64,000 nt of DNA from Longimicrobiales bacterium (lineage in GTDB: Bacteria; Gemmatimonadota; Gemmatimonadetes; Longimicrobiales; Gaopeijiaceae): positions 450,134-514,133 of the forward strand of contig CATQHQ010000001.1 of the NCBI GenBank assembly GCA_958296005.1, given 5' to 3'. Made by a program: the position numbers and the translations under genes. Below are positions 26,608 through 35,672 of the stretch, piece after piece (positions within the stretch are counted from its first letter, which is position 1; each line of letters opens with the position of its first letter). Below the pieces are notes generated by a model that had not been told where the DNA came from, did not search any database, and saw nothing but the letters and a program-made list of their open reading frames with translations.

Positions 26608-27921
26608 ATGGAGTTGAGCGTAAGGGAGCGGGACCGAATGGCGGTGTTGAGGCAGGTGGACGAGGGGATGTTGGCGGCGGGGACGGGGGCGGCGCGGTGG
26701 GGGGTGACGCGGCGCCACTTTCGGCGTCTGATGCGCCGGTTCGAGGCGGAGGGCGACGGCGCTGCGGTCCACCGGTTGCGGGGCCGGAGGTCGAACCGGG
26801 CGCTGGCGCCGGAGGTGCGGGAGCGGGTGCTGGCTCTGGTGGCGGACCCGTTGCAAGCCGGTTTCGGACCGACGTTGCTGGCGGAGCACGCACGGCGGCG
26901 CCTCGGCGTGCGCGTGAGCGCCGAGACGGTCCGAGGGTGGCTGGTGGCGGCGGGAGTGTGGAAGCGCAGGCGCAAGCGGGCGAAGCACCGGAGTCGGCGG
27001 CCGCGGCGGGCGGCGCTGGGCGAGTTGGTGCAGTGGGACAGCTCGATCCACCCGTGGCTGGAGGCGCGGGGGCCGGCCGACCTCGTGCTGGTCTCGATGC
27101 ACGACGACGCGACGAGCCGGATGCAGTTCGGCCGGTTCGTGAAGCGCGACACGGGTGCGGAGAACCGGCGGGCGATCATCGCGTGCCTGAAGCGCCACGG
27201 TCGTCCGCTGGCGGTCTATGCGGACCACGCCGGGCACTTCGGCCAACGGAGGAAGGACGGCAAGCGCACGAAGTCGGTCATCGCGCGCGGCCTTGAAGCG
27301 CTGGGCGTCGAGCTGATCCTGGCGGGCTCGCCCCAGGCGAAGGGGCGGATCGAGCGCACCTACGGCACGGCGCAGGACCGGCTGGTCAAGGAGATGCGCG
27401 TGGCGGGGGTCGCGACGATCGAGGAGGCGAACCGGTTCCTCGAGGAGCACTGGATCCCGTTCTGGAACGAGCACTTCGCCGTGGCGCCCGCCGATCCTCT
27501 GGACGCGCACCGCCCGTTGCCGCCGGACGCCGATCTCGAAGCCCTGTTCGCGGACACGGCTGCGCGGGTCGTGGGACGCGACTTCACAGTGCGCTGGAAG
27601 AACGCGTTCTGGCAGATTGGGCAGGAGGAGGCCGTGGCGGCCGGAGTCCGGCCGGGCTCGCGGATCGTCGTCGAGCGGCGTCTCTCGGGCGAGCTGCGCC
27701 TGCGCCACGGCGGCCGGTACTTGGCGGCCCGGGCGCTGGGTGCCGCCCGGCCTGCGCCGCCCGCTCCGGCACCTGCGCCGCCTCGCCCGAGGCCGAAGCC
27801 GTCGAAGCCGGGACCGAACCATCCGTGGCACCGGCATATCCGCGAGGAGGTCGAGCGCGCCGTCGCCAGGCGGGAGCGCCGCCTCGCCGCCACGGGCGCG
27901 TCGTCCAGAGTGGCGCGGTGA
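26608..27921 (+). CDS. IS1202-like DDE transposase
   Basis: A 437-residue transposase. N-terminal helix-turn-helix segment (about 20-80, with WGVTRRHFRRLMRRF), then a basic linker, then an RNase H-like DDE core: first Asp in VQWDSSIHPWLEARGP, second Asp in AVYADHAGHFG, and Glu in GSPQAKGRIERTYGTAQDRL. EEANRFLEEHWIPFWNEHF and a Pro-rich basic C-terminus follow. The GELVQWDSS..., SPQAKGR and LVKEMR motifs are those of the IS1202 group. The reading frame is intact and GAGAGGAG lies about 6 bases before the ATG, so the element may still be active. Confidence 0.87.
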   Translation: MELSVRERDRMAVLRQVDEGMLAAGTGAARWGVTRRHFRRLMRRFEAEGDGAAVHRLRGRRSNRALAPEVRERVLALVADPLQAGFGPTLLAEHARRRLGVRVSAETVRGWLVAAGVWKRRRKRAKHRSRRPRRAALGELVQWDSSIHPWLEARGPADLVLVSMHDDATSRMQFGRFVKRDTGAENRRAIIACLKRHGRPLAVYADHAGHFGQRRKDGKRTKSVIARGLEALGVELILAGSPQAKGRIERTYGTAQDRLVKEMRVAGVATIEEANRFLEEHWIPFWNEHFAVAPADPLDAHRPLPPDADLEALFADTAARVVGRDFTVRWKNAFWQIGQEEAVAAGVRPGSRIVVERRLSGELRLRHGGRYLAARALGAARPAPPAPAPAPPRPRPKPSKPGPNHPWHRHIREEVERAVARRERRLAATGASSRVAR

Positions 27922-28029
27922 CCCGGCCTGCCCCCGGCCTCCCGGGCTTGGCGTCCAAGTCCCGCGCCTGCACCCTGCTCCGGGGCCTCCGCGGAGGCCC
28001 CGGAGCAACCCACCACCACACCAAGGGGA

Positions 28030-28079
28030 GGACATTTCTACTTTGGTCTACCCCCGGACATTTCTACTTTGGTTTGACA
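28030..28079 (+). repeat. Right IS terminus with two copies of the inner repeat
   Basis: The inverted repeat GGACATTTCTACTTTGG occurs at 28030-28046 and 28056-28072 (26-base period), followed by TTTGACA as the outer tip. Confidence 0.9.
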
Positions 28080-28249
28080 TTTCGGGAGGAAGCGCACCCT
28101 TGCGCCGGCAGAATGAATTGACATATATAGGCAAAACGCGAAGAAACCACTTCCAACCCAGCCGGGCGAGCCACATCAGTGCTGAACGTCGCCTGCGGAG
28201 ACATCGCCGCTGAGGGGACGCACCCAACTCGACATAGGCGACTCATAAC

Positions 28250-28264
28250 TTGTCCACCGGACAA
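28250..28264. promoter_or_regulatory. Perfect 6-3-6 inverted repeat, operator-like
   Basis: TTGTCC-ACC-GGACAA lies 78 bases before the start of the repeat-protein/helicase pair, in the gap right of the IS. It is too short and has no T-run to be a terminator; a protein-binding operator is possible. A repeat of the same geometry stands before the SF1 helicase gene (50356-50370). Confidence 0.3.
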
Positions 28265-28342
28265 AGGGGGGTTACGACGAAGGTGATCGGTCTCTTGAGT
28301 CCAGACCGCGCTCCGAGAACAGAAGCGCAGGTGGCTTAGCCG

Positions 28343-31246
28343 ATGGCGTTGAGGGATGTAGTGCGACGACTGGGTGAATGGGTGCGCAGGCTGTGGCGTG
28401 CACCCAAGCGCCCCGTACCCTCACCCAATCCGTCGGTCGCCCCAGTAGCACCTCGGCATGACTCACGCGAACGCGCTGGCGGCACGGACGCTCCAGAGGC
28501 GGTCAGCGTGCCTCCGGTTGCGAAGCCCCAGAATGACGCATCGTCCGAGGGCGCACGGACCGCCGAGACTGCAACCGGCGGTGAGGTGCCTAACCCGAGT
28601 CCGCCCGCCCCGCCGAAGACGGTTGCCGAGCAAGAGGAGTCGCCCTCGACGGAACCCGCCGACGGCGAATGCCCGGACGCATTGCCCGACGATGTCGAAG
28701 CCACGGACCCGCCACGATCCGAAGCCACTCCTGAGCCATCCAAGCCGCAAGGACACGCCGCGCCACCTAATGACAGCCGTCCCAACCGTACCGACAACGG
28801 CCCGACGAGCGAGCCGAGGGACAACGGAGGGCGGCGGAGACATGGCCCCCAGCATGACTCGCACAAACGCGCCGGCGGCACGGACGCTTCCGAGGTGGTC
28901 AGCGTTCCTCCGGTTGCGACGCCCCCGAGCGACGCATCATCTGGAGGCGCACCGACTGCAACTGGCGGTGAGGTGCCTGACCCGAGCCCGCCCGCCCCGC
29001 CGAAGACGGTTGCCGAGCAAGAGGAGCCGACTTCGAAGCAACCCGCCAAAGGCGAAAGCCCGGACGCATTGCCTGACGATGTCGAAGCCCCCGACCCGCC
29101 ACGATCCGAAGCCACTCCTGAGCCATCCAAGCCGCAAGGAAACGCCGAGCCGTCCAAGGACAGCCGTTCCAACCGTACCGCCAGCGGCTCGACGAGCGAG
29201 CCGAGGGACATTGGCGGACGGCGGAGACATGGCCCCCAGCATGACTCGCGCGAACGCGCCGGCGGCACGGACGCTCGAGAGGCGGTCAGCGTTCCTCCTG
29301 CTGCGAAGCCCCCGAGTGACCCATCATCCGGGGGCGCACGGACCGCCGAGACTGCAACTAGCGGTGAGGTGCCTGACCCGAGCCAGCCCGCTCCGCCGGA
29401 GACGGTTGCCGAGCAAGAGGAGCCGACTTCGAAACAACCCGCCAAAGGCGAAAGCCCGGACGCATTGCCTGACGATGTTGAAGCCACCGACCCGCCACGA
29501 TCCGAGTCCGCCCCTGAGCCATCCATGCCGCAAGGAAACGCCGAGCCGTCTAAGGACAGCCGTCCCAACCGTACCGCCAGCGGCTCAACGCGCGAGCCGA
29601 GGGACATTGGTGGACGGCGGAGACGTGGCCCCGCGAAATCCGGCCCTCGGCCGCAACCGCGACCGCAACCGACGCCGCCTCCAGAGTTGATCTGCCGCAA
29701 GTACGGTCCGCAGTGGGAGGTCGTCCTATCAGCGACTGACGGCTGTCAGGTCGAGAAAGTATGGTACAATGGCGAATCGTCCGATATGACGCGCGGCGAA
29801 TACCGCCCCCCGTCCCTCGCCGGGTCTCTATCCGTTGCCTACGATGGACGGCGCGTCGAGTTGCCGTTGTACGAGGAAAAGCCTTTGATTTTCAAGTTGC
29901 AGACGAACTGGAAAGATCCGGGACGACTAGTCGATAGTATCACAAATGGCTATTATCTCGTCATCGCGCCCGCCGACTGGAAACGCACGGGACCTTGTAG
30001 TGTCGAACCAAGTGGCTGTGTGGATCACAGTTTTCTCGCGCACTATTTTCATCATGACAAGGATGAATCGCCAAACGATATAGGTGGCTTCCAGGAATAT
30101 GACCTCCCATTGACGCGCCCGCAGATTGCTCTCGAAGGCGAGACTGTCTTCGATGACTCAGAAGCGGGAATACTATTTGGCGGCAGCGACCCGCCACAAC
30201 TGCGGCCCAACCGTGATGTCGTGTGGGCTAAGGTCGGCGAGGAATCATCCAATGGTTGGCGCGAGAACTTCAAGCCGACCGAGCAGACGCTTGCGGAAGT
30301 CTTGGACGGGCGCGAGGGACGCTTATTTCTTCGTATCTACAATAAGCGCATGTTGGATAGTTGCCAGTTTCGATACCTGCGCGGTCTCAAAGAGATTCGC
30401 ATGAACGACGACACGTACACCGAACGCACAGTTCTCATACCGTCCTCCACTGGTCATCGTCCTGCAACAGTGCGCTTCATCGGCACGGACGGCGCGGTGG
30501 TTGATCCAATCTTGCGGACTGGAACAACGCACGCCGCCGTGGCCAGTGGCTGTCTCATCGTCGAGCCCCATCCAGACGGCGACGTTGTGCGGTGTACTCT
30601 TAGCTCCGAGAGTGGTTCTGTCGACATCGTATTGCATCTGCCCCGCATCTGGTGGCGACTCGAACCGGGCGCTAGCAAACCGAGCGACTGGCGTGCTAAG
30701 CCGGTCACTCTGACGCGGAAGAAATTTCGAGAATACGCCGATGAGGATACCGTCTTGAAAGTCCGCTTGCCGCGGCGATTCAAGTCGGTTGGCGTTGGTT
30801 TCGATGGCGATCTGGAGCGAAAGTATCGCCCGACAGCCACGGAAGACGGCAGGTGTGCCTCGCTTGACATCCCGTTGCTCGATTTTCTCGACCATATGCA
30901 GATTGATCAGAAACTGCATGAGGATGCGCTCCTGAACATCGAGTGCGGTGGCACGGATCTCACGGTTATCCGAATCGACCGCGATCGAGATCCCATGCCA
31001 GTGATCGCGTCCTCTGCGAGCGACCCACCGATTGTCAAGTCGTTGCCTGGGATCGATCGAGATCTGATTGCCCGTGTACGACAGCCGCATGGCTGGAGAT
31101 GTGGGAAGGGATTCAGCTATGGCGAAATACGTGCCGCCGGCACCACCGTCGCTCACGCAAAGTGCCGTACAATGCCTGTTGATCAACGCCGCCGCAGCGC
31201 CCATATGGCGAACGTAGACGCCATCAGGAAATCGCTCGATGCCTGA
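28343..31246 (+). CDS. Uncharacterised 967-residue protein with three long Pro/Glu/Ser-rich repeats
   Basis: I do not recognise this protein. After a short basic N-terminus (RRLGEWVRRLWRAPKRP), residues about 37-430 are three imperfect copies of a 129-132 residue unit with no expected fold, rich in Pro, Glu, Ser, Lys and Asp; each unit has AGGTDA, VSVPP, KTVAEQEE and DALPDDVEA. Residues about 440-967 are a folded part with many beta strands and scattered Trp (LQTNWKDPGRL, LPRIWWRLEPG), possibly several Ig- or OB-like modules; no nuclease or ATPase motif is seen. AGGTGG stands before the ATG. The stop overlaps the start of the helicase by eight bases, so the two proteins should work together. 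Base composition is less GC-rich than the host genes. Confidence 0.6.
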   Translation: MALRDVVRRLGEWVRRLWRAPKRPVPSPNPSVAPVAPRHDSRERAGGTDAPEAVSVPPVAKPQNDASSEGARTAETATGGEVPNPSPPAPPKTVAEQEESPSTEPADGECPDALPDDVEATDPPRSEATPEPSKPQGHAAPPNDSRPNRTDNGPTSEPRDNGGRRRHGPQHDSHKRAGGTDASEVVSVPPVATPPSDASSGGAPTATGGEVPDPSPPAPPKTVAEQEEPTSKQPAKGESPDALPDDVEAPDPPRSEATPEPSKPQGNAEPSKDSRSNRTASGSTSEPRDIGGRRRHGPQHDSRERAGGTDAREAVSVPPAAKPPSDPSSGGARTAETATSGEVPDPSQPAPPETVAEQEEPTSKQPAKGESPDALPDDVEATDPPRSESAPEPSMPQGNAEPSKDSRPNRTASGSTREPRDIGGRRRRGPAKSGPRPQPRPQPTPPPELICRKYGPQWEVVLSATDGCQVEKVWYNGESSDMTRGEYRPPSLAGSLSVAYDGRRVELPLYEEKPLIFKLQTNWKDPGRLVDSITNGYYLVIAPADWKRTGPCSVEPSGCVDHSFLAHYFHHDKDESPNDIGGFQEYDLPLTRPQIALEGETVFDDSEAGILFGGSDPPQLRPNRDVVWAKVGEESSNGWRENFKPTEQTLAEVLDGREGRLFLRIYNKRMLDSCQFRYLRGLKEIRMNDDTYTERTVLIPSSTGHRPATVRFIGTDGAVVDPILRTGTTHAAVASGCLIVEPHPDGDVVRCTLSSESGSVDIVLHLPRIWWRLEPGASKPSDWRAKPVTLTRKKFREYADEDTVLKVRLPRRFKSVGVGFDGDLERKYRPTATEDGRCASLDIPLLDFLDHMQIDQKLHEDALLNIECGGTDLTVIRIDRDRDPMPVIASSASDPPIVKSLPGIDRDLIARVRQPHGWRCGKGFSYGEIRAAGTTVAHAKCRTMPVDQRRRSAHMANVDAIRKSLDA
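28452..29640 (+). repeat. Three tandem in-frame repeats of about 390 bp
   Basis: Units begin near 28452, 28849 and 29236, each with a version of GCATGACTCGCGCGAACGCG and the GGCGGCACGGACGCT that follows. Unit lengths are about 397, 387 and 405 bases, all multiples or near multiples of three so the frame is kept. Units 2 and 3 are more alike than unit 1, consistent with stepwise duplication. Confidence 0.85.
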
Positions 31247-34200
31247 CGAAAAAGACGTGAAGGATTGGATCGACAAGATTCAGCGACGTTACGAAAGCTA
31301 CCTGAAAACCTCCTTTTTCTTTAGGAAGCCGGAACTGAGGAAATCTTTTAGGGACGCATTGCAGAAGGAGGGAAGCCTGCTCAAGGGTCCGTACCCAGAA
31401 CGAGCTCGGGGCTTCGAGACTGGGAAGAACGCACGGGTAGTGGCACAGGAATGCTTCCCGAGCAAAAGCGACGATCTTCTTCCGGCCCTGATCGACAAGC
31501 CGTTGTACATGCACCAGCAGCGGGCCCTGCACGCGGCGCATATCGAAGACCGAAACGTTGTCGTCGCTACCGGTACCGCTAGCGGCAAGACTGAGAGTTT
31601 TCTCTACCCGATTCTGTTTGATCTGTATCGCCAACATCTTGTTGGAGAGCTGCATGAGCCTGGCGTACGGGCGATGATCCTATACCCGATGAACGCACTT
31701 GCCAACGATCAACGCGAGCGCCTAGGCGAAATCCGCAAGGCCCTGGACGAGGCGGACTCGCGGTTCAGGCCCACGTTCGGGCAATACATTGGCCAGACAC
31801 CGAAGCATCGCCGCGATAAGTGGCGTAACGCGTCTGACTGGGCGACTCGACGCTTGCCGGGTGAATTCGTGTTCCGAGACGAGATGTGGAAGACGCCGCC
31901 CCACATCTTGCTGACAAATTACTCGATGTTGGAATACTTGCTTATCCGTCCCGACGACAGCCCACTGTTCGACCACGGTCGGGCTGTGCGCTGGAAGTTC
32001 GTCGTGCTCGACGAAGCGCACCAATACCGGGGTGCAAAGGGCATGGAGATGGGAATGTTGGTACGACGGCTTAAGCAACGGTTGCGCGACGGCGGTCGGC
32101 GGGAGCCATTCCGGTGCATCGCCACTAGTGCGACTATGTCGTCGGGCGAAACGAGGCAAGATAAGCAATCGGTTGCCGAGTTTGCAAAGGAACTCTTTGG
32201 CGAAAGCTTTTCGGACTCTGACATCATTTTCGGCGAATCTAAGCCAACGACGGCGAGCGGACCACCACGACGATACCACACCTTTCTTCGTGCGCTCGAA
32301 GGAGCGTTTCTCGTTCACGAGGATGGCAAGGATGTTGTCGTGCTCAACCGCAAGAGTAAAGGCGAGGAGGGAGTCGATGCAGAGCCATTGGAAATTGCGT
32401 TGTGCCGAGAGTGCGGCCAGGACTACTACGTTGGCCGAGAACGGGGCGGAAAGCTGAGGGAGGCAGTCCGTGATCCTAGCCAAGTCGATTTTGGGGTTGA
32501 CTACTATCTAGCAGTGGAGAATGGAAAGGAGACGCTTTGCAGATGCTGCGGTGCGCTTTCGAAGTCTACGATGGAATGTGGTTGTGGTGCCGCGATTCGC
32601 GTGAAGAAGTGCGAGCCTCATAAGGTTCATGCCGATCAGGTTGGGAAATGCGAAACGTGCGGGTACAAACCCGGTGGCGTCGGAGACCCAGTGCAGGAAA
32701 TCGTGCATGGCACTGACGGCCCGAACACCGTTGTCGCGACCGCTCTGCACGAGCTGTTGCCAGAAAGTCAGCGCCGAGTGCTGACTTTCGCTGATAGTCG
32801 CCAGGAGGCGGCGTTCTTTGCCTGGTATGCCGAGGAGTCGTATGGAAAACTGCGCGATCGCAACCTCATGCTTCGAGCGATCAAGGCGGAAGAAGTCGAT
32901 GCCGAAGGTCTGTCCGTCGACGATCTTGGAAACCGATTGCTAAGGCAGTGGGATCAAGTCGGCCTTCTTAGAGAAACAGATACCTGGGAAGCGAAGCACC
33001 GAAAGGTGCTGACATCGATTCTCCGCGAGGCGTTGACCGACGAGAAGAGGCTGTCCCTTAGCGGAGTGGGTTTGGTCAAGTGGTTCGTCAAGTTGCCCGA
33101 CGACCTAGACTTGCGGGAACTCATCAAGGGGCGATGGGGCTTCACGGATGCGGAAGTGCGTCGTGTCGTTGCGTACCTTCTTGACGACTTGCGATCGCGC
33201 CGGGCCGTGAATTTGCCGGGTGGTGCCCCATTGTGGAACGATATATTTGCGTCGCGACCGCGATCACAGATGGCTTACGGCATCGGACCACCGGGGAGGC
33301 AGCGGTATGTCGCGCAGTGGGGCAACCGCCAATCCGCGGTTGTGAGACATGTCCTCTGTCCGTTGCTTGCTGGCAACGGTGTTGCCGGCGGTGACGGACC
33401 GCAAGCATCGGTTGAGTTCATGAAGACTGTATGGAAAGCGTTGCGGAGACATGACCCTCGAAATCGTGACGATCGGATTCTCTCGCCGGGCACGGTGAAC
33501 GGAACATTTCGACTTAATCCAGGGTGGCTACGGATTCGCCCAGTCAGGCCCAAAGACATCTGGGAATGCGACACCTGCGCGACCGTGAGCAGTCACAACA
33601 TTCGCGACATCTGTCTTCGGAATCGTTGCCCCGGAACCCTGGGACCCGTCAATCAGGCGCGACTGAAGACGAACCACTACCGTGCACTCTACGAGAGCGC
33701 GAACTTGCCAGCTATTCTGCGTGCAGAAGAACATACTGCACAGATCGATAGCGATGAAGCACGCCGAAGACAGGAGGAGTTCAAGAATGGCGACGTTCAT
33801 CTTCTCAGCTCGTCGACGACATTTGAGGTCGGCGTCGACCTCGGCGACCTAGAAGCGGTGTTTCTCCGCAACGTACCGCCCGAGCCGTTCAACTACACTC
33901 AGCGTGTCGGACGAGCCGGGCGACGAGAGAGTCCGGGCTTGGCAGTGACGTACTGCCGACGCAATCCGCATGATCTGTATCATTACGAACAGCCGGTCGA
34001 GCGTGTGATTAAAGGTACAGTACGTCCTCCGCGCCTTCGGATGATGAATGAGAAGATCGTCTTGCGACACATGGTCGCCGTGGCCCTGTCTGCATTCTTT
34101 CGAGAAGACGAGGAGCGGTTCAACAATGTAAGAGACTTGGTTTATGACTGGGAATGCCCCCTCGCAGTAGTGGACCTAAAAAAGTTTTGCAGAGGTCACG

Positions 34201-35522
34201 GAGAGTTGACGGATTCACTCCGCCAGATCGTTCCGAGGGACTTGCACAGCCGCCTAGGGCTTGAGGATAGTACCTGGATTGATAATATTGTAGGCCAAGA
34301 AAGCCGTTTCGCGCGCGTCGAAGCAGAAGTATGCGCGGATTATCGTGACATGAACGCGCTCTTTAAGACATATTGTGACCAACGCAAATTCCGGCTGCTT
34401 GACCGCATCGACAGGCGTAAGAGAACTATCGCTGAGGAGGATACCCTGTCCTTTCTTTCACGGAAAGCCGTCATCCCTAAGTACGGCTTTCCGGTGGATG
34501 TGGTCGAACTCGATACCCGCCCCGGGGGACACGGACCGACAGGCGTTGCGTTGCAACGAGACTTGTCTCAGGCTATCGCCGAGTATGCCCCGGGCGGCAG
34601 GGTCGTGGCCAACAAAAAGGAATGGGAATCCTGCGGCGTAAAGAGGGTAGCCGGCAAGGAGTGGCCTGTTCGGTATTATAAATATGACGATGCGCGCAAT
34701 TTCAAACAGTGGCCCGAAAGTGATGCACCAAAGCCCGGCATGCTAAAGTACCTCATCCCGAAATTCGGTTTTGTAACGCCATTTTTCAAGAAACCTGCCG
34801 AGCCGCATAGAAGAGCGCGTCGAATGTATACGACACGACCGTTTTTCGGAGGCTTTATAGACAAGACAGTCAAGCCCGAAGAGCGAATACTTCGTGGTGT
34901 GCAAGTGATCAAAGCTGTTCCTGGGACTCTGGTCATTCTTTGTGAGGGTAGGAACCGGAAGGGTTTCCATATCTGTCGCTTATGTGGCGCTCATATGGCG
35001 GAGCTGCAGAACGCACACAAATCACCGTGGGGTGACAGTTGCAATGGAACCTTAGAACTGTTCTCGCTTGGCCACGAACTGGTTACGGATGTGGTATACC
35101 TGGAGTTTCCGCACCTGCGTGGGCAGTGGGACAGTTACTCCGTTGGGTACGCGGTGCTACTTGGGGCGTCAGAGGCATTGGATGTCCCGGATACGGACTT
35201 GAATGTGACGATTACCAGCCGTGAAGCGTCGGACGGTTCTGCGATTGTGCTTTATGACAACGTGCCTGGCGGTGCTGGACTTGTGGCGCAACTAGAGCAG
35301 GCGTCGGTCTTTGATGACGCGCTCCGCAAAGCGAGGGGGCGGGTCGGAGGGGCGTGTGGTTGCGATTCGAGTTGCTACGGGTGTTTGCGTAGCTATCGTA
35401 ACCAGTTCGCGCATCCGCATTTGGACCGAAAGCGGGCGGAGTCGGTCCTAGCCACGACGTTGGACTTGGGTGCCGAGGACGATAGCGGCGGAAGTGGTGG
35501 ATCGAACGCGGTAACGGCATGA
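31239..35522 (+). CDS. DUF1998-type DEAD/DEAH helicase, 1,427 residues
   Basis: Large SF2 helicase. Order: N-terminal region; Walker A ATGTASGKTESF near 109; YPMNALANDQRER; DEAH box VVLDEAHQYRGAKG near 257; motif III TSATMSSGE; a Cys-rich insertion (CRECGQDYY, CRCCG, CETCGY) near 390-480 that may bind zinc; C-terminal helicase lobe with TFADSRQEAAFFAW and, near 865-895, TFEVGVDLGDLEAVFLRNVP and QRVGRAGRR; and a DUF1998 (MrfB-like) end near 1250-1410 with LYDNVPGGAGLV and the Cys pairs C-x-C...CYGCLRSYRNQF. DUF1998 helicases occur in DISARM (DrmA/DrmB), Druantia (DruE) and the MrfA repair helicase. This one is coupled by an 8-base overlap to the repeat protein, a pairing I cannot match to a named system. 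Confidence 0.85.
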   Translation: MPDEKDVKDWIDKIQRRYESYLKTSFFFRKPELRKSFRDALQKEGSLLKGPYPERARGFETGKNARVVAQECFPSKSDDLLPALIDKPLYMHQQRALHAAHIEDRNVVVATGTASGKTESFLYPILFDLYRQHLVGELHEPGVRAMILYPMNALANDQRERLGEIRKALDEADSRFRPTFGQYIGQTPKHRRDKWRNASDWATRRLPGEFVFRDEMWKTPPHILLTNYSMLEYLLIRPDDSPLFDHGRAVRWKFVVLDEAHQYRGAKGMEMGMLVRRLKQRLRDGGRREPFRCIATSATMSSGETRQDKQSVAEFAKELFGESFSDSDIIFGESKPTTASGPPRRYHTFLRALEGAFLVHEDGKDVVVLNRKSKGEEGVDAEPLEIALCRECGQDYYVGRERGGKLREAVRDPSQVDFGVDYYLAVENGKETLCRCCGALSKSTMECGCGAAIRVKKCEPHKVHADQVGKCETCGYKPGGVGDPVQEIVHGTDGPNTVVATALHELLPESQRRVLTFADSRQEAAFFAWYAEESYGKLRDRNLMLRAIKAEEVDAEGLSVDDLGNRLLRQWDQVGLLRETDTWEAKHRKVLTSILREALTDEKRLSLSGVGLVKWFVKLPDDLDLRELIKGRWGFTDAEVRRVVAYLLDDLRSRRAVNLPGGAPLWNDIFASRPRSQMAYGIGPPGRQRYVAQWGNRQSAVVRHVLCPLLAGNGVAGGDGPQASVEFMKTVWKALRRHDPRNRDDRILSPGTVNGTFRLNPGWLRIRPVRPKDIWECDTCATVSSHNIRDICLRNRCPGTLGPVNQARLKTNHYRALYESANLPAILRAEEHTAQIDSDEARRRQEEFKNGDVHLLSSSTTFEVGVDLGDLEAVFLRNVPPEPFNYTQRVGRAGRRESPGLAVTYCRRNPHDLYHYEQPVERVIKGTVRPPRLRMMNEKIVLRHMVAVALSAFFREDEERFNNVRDLVYDWECPLAVVDLKKFCRGHGELTDSLRQIVPRDLHSRLGLEDSTWIDNIVGQESRFARVEAEVCADYRDMNALFKTYCDQRKFRLLDRIDRRKRTIAEEDTLSFLSRKAVIPKYGFPVDVVELDTRPGGHGPTGVALQRDLSQAIAEYAPGGRVVANKKEWESCGVKRVAGKEWPVRYYKYDDARNFKQWPESDAPKPGMLKYLIPKFGFVTPFFKKPAEPHRRARRMYTTRPFFGGFIDKTVKPEERILRGVQVIKAVPGTLVILCEGRNRKGFHICRLCGAHMAELQNAHKSPWGDSCNGTLELFSLGHELVTDVVYLEFPHLRGQWDSYSVGYAVLLGASEALDVPDTDLNVTITSREASDGSAIVLYDNVPGGAGLVAQLEQASVFDDALRKARGRVGGACGCDSSCYGCLRSYRNQFAHPHLDRKRAESVLATTLDLGAEDDSGGSGGSNAVTA

Positions 35523-35672
35523 TCCCGGCCAACCTTCAGATTCTCGTCCACGGTTATGTTGTATGAGCTGGACGATACGTGTTCGCGACACGCCTCCCGA
35601 CTCGGTTGATCTTGCCGCATGGTACCTTCCGGTCGCAATCGACTGCAGGCCCGCGCTCGCGAGAGTGCCGAC

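Larger units (their letters stand above)
26508..28079 (+). mobile_element. Complete insertion sequence, IS1202-like (ISNCY), 1,572 bp
   Basis: The element begins TGTC and ends with the inverted GACA. The terminal inverted repeats are about 24 bases: left TGTCGCGCCAAAGTAGAAAT..., right the reverse complement of a sequence ending TTTGGTTTGACA. The inner 17-base part (CCAAAGTAGAAATGTCC) occurs twice at each end. One transposase gene fills the inside. The flanks (ATACGGC before, TTTCGGG after) show no target-site duplication that I can see, suggesting rearrangement after insertion or an unusual target rule. A TTGACA lies across the right end and could act as an outward -35 element. Confidence 0.85.

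Noticed and set aside
26508..28079. Doubled 17-base repeats at the IS ends as a small CRISPR or replication iteron set
   Set aside because: They are in inverted orientation at both ends of a transposase gene and fit terminal repeats better.
28452..29640. CRISPR array suggested by regular repeats
   Set aside because: Units are about 390 bases, keep one reading frame and have no spacer-repeat structure.
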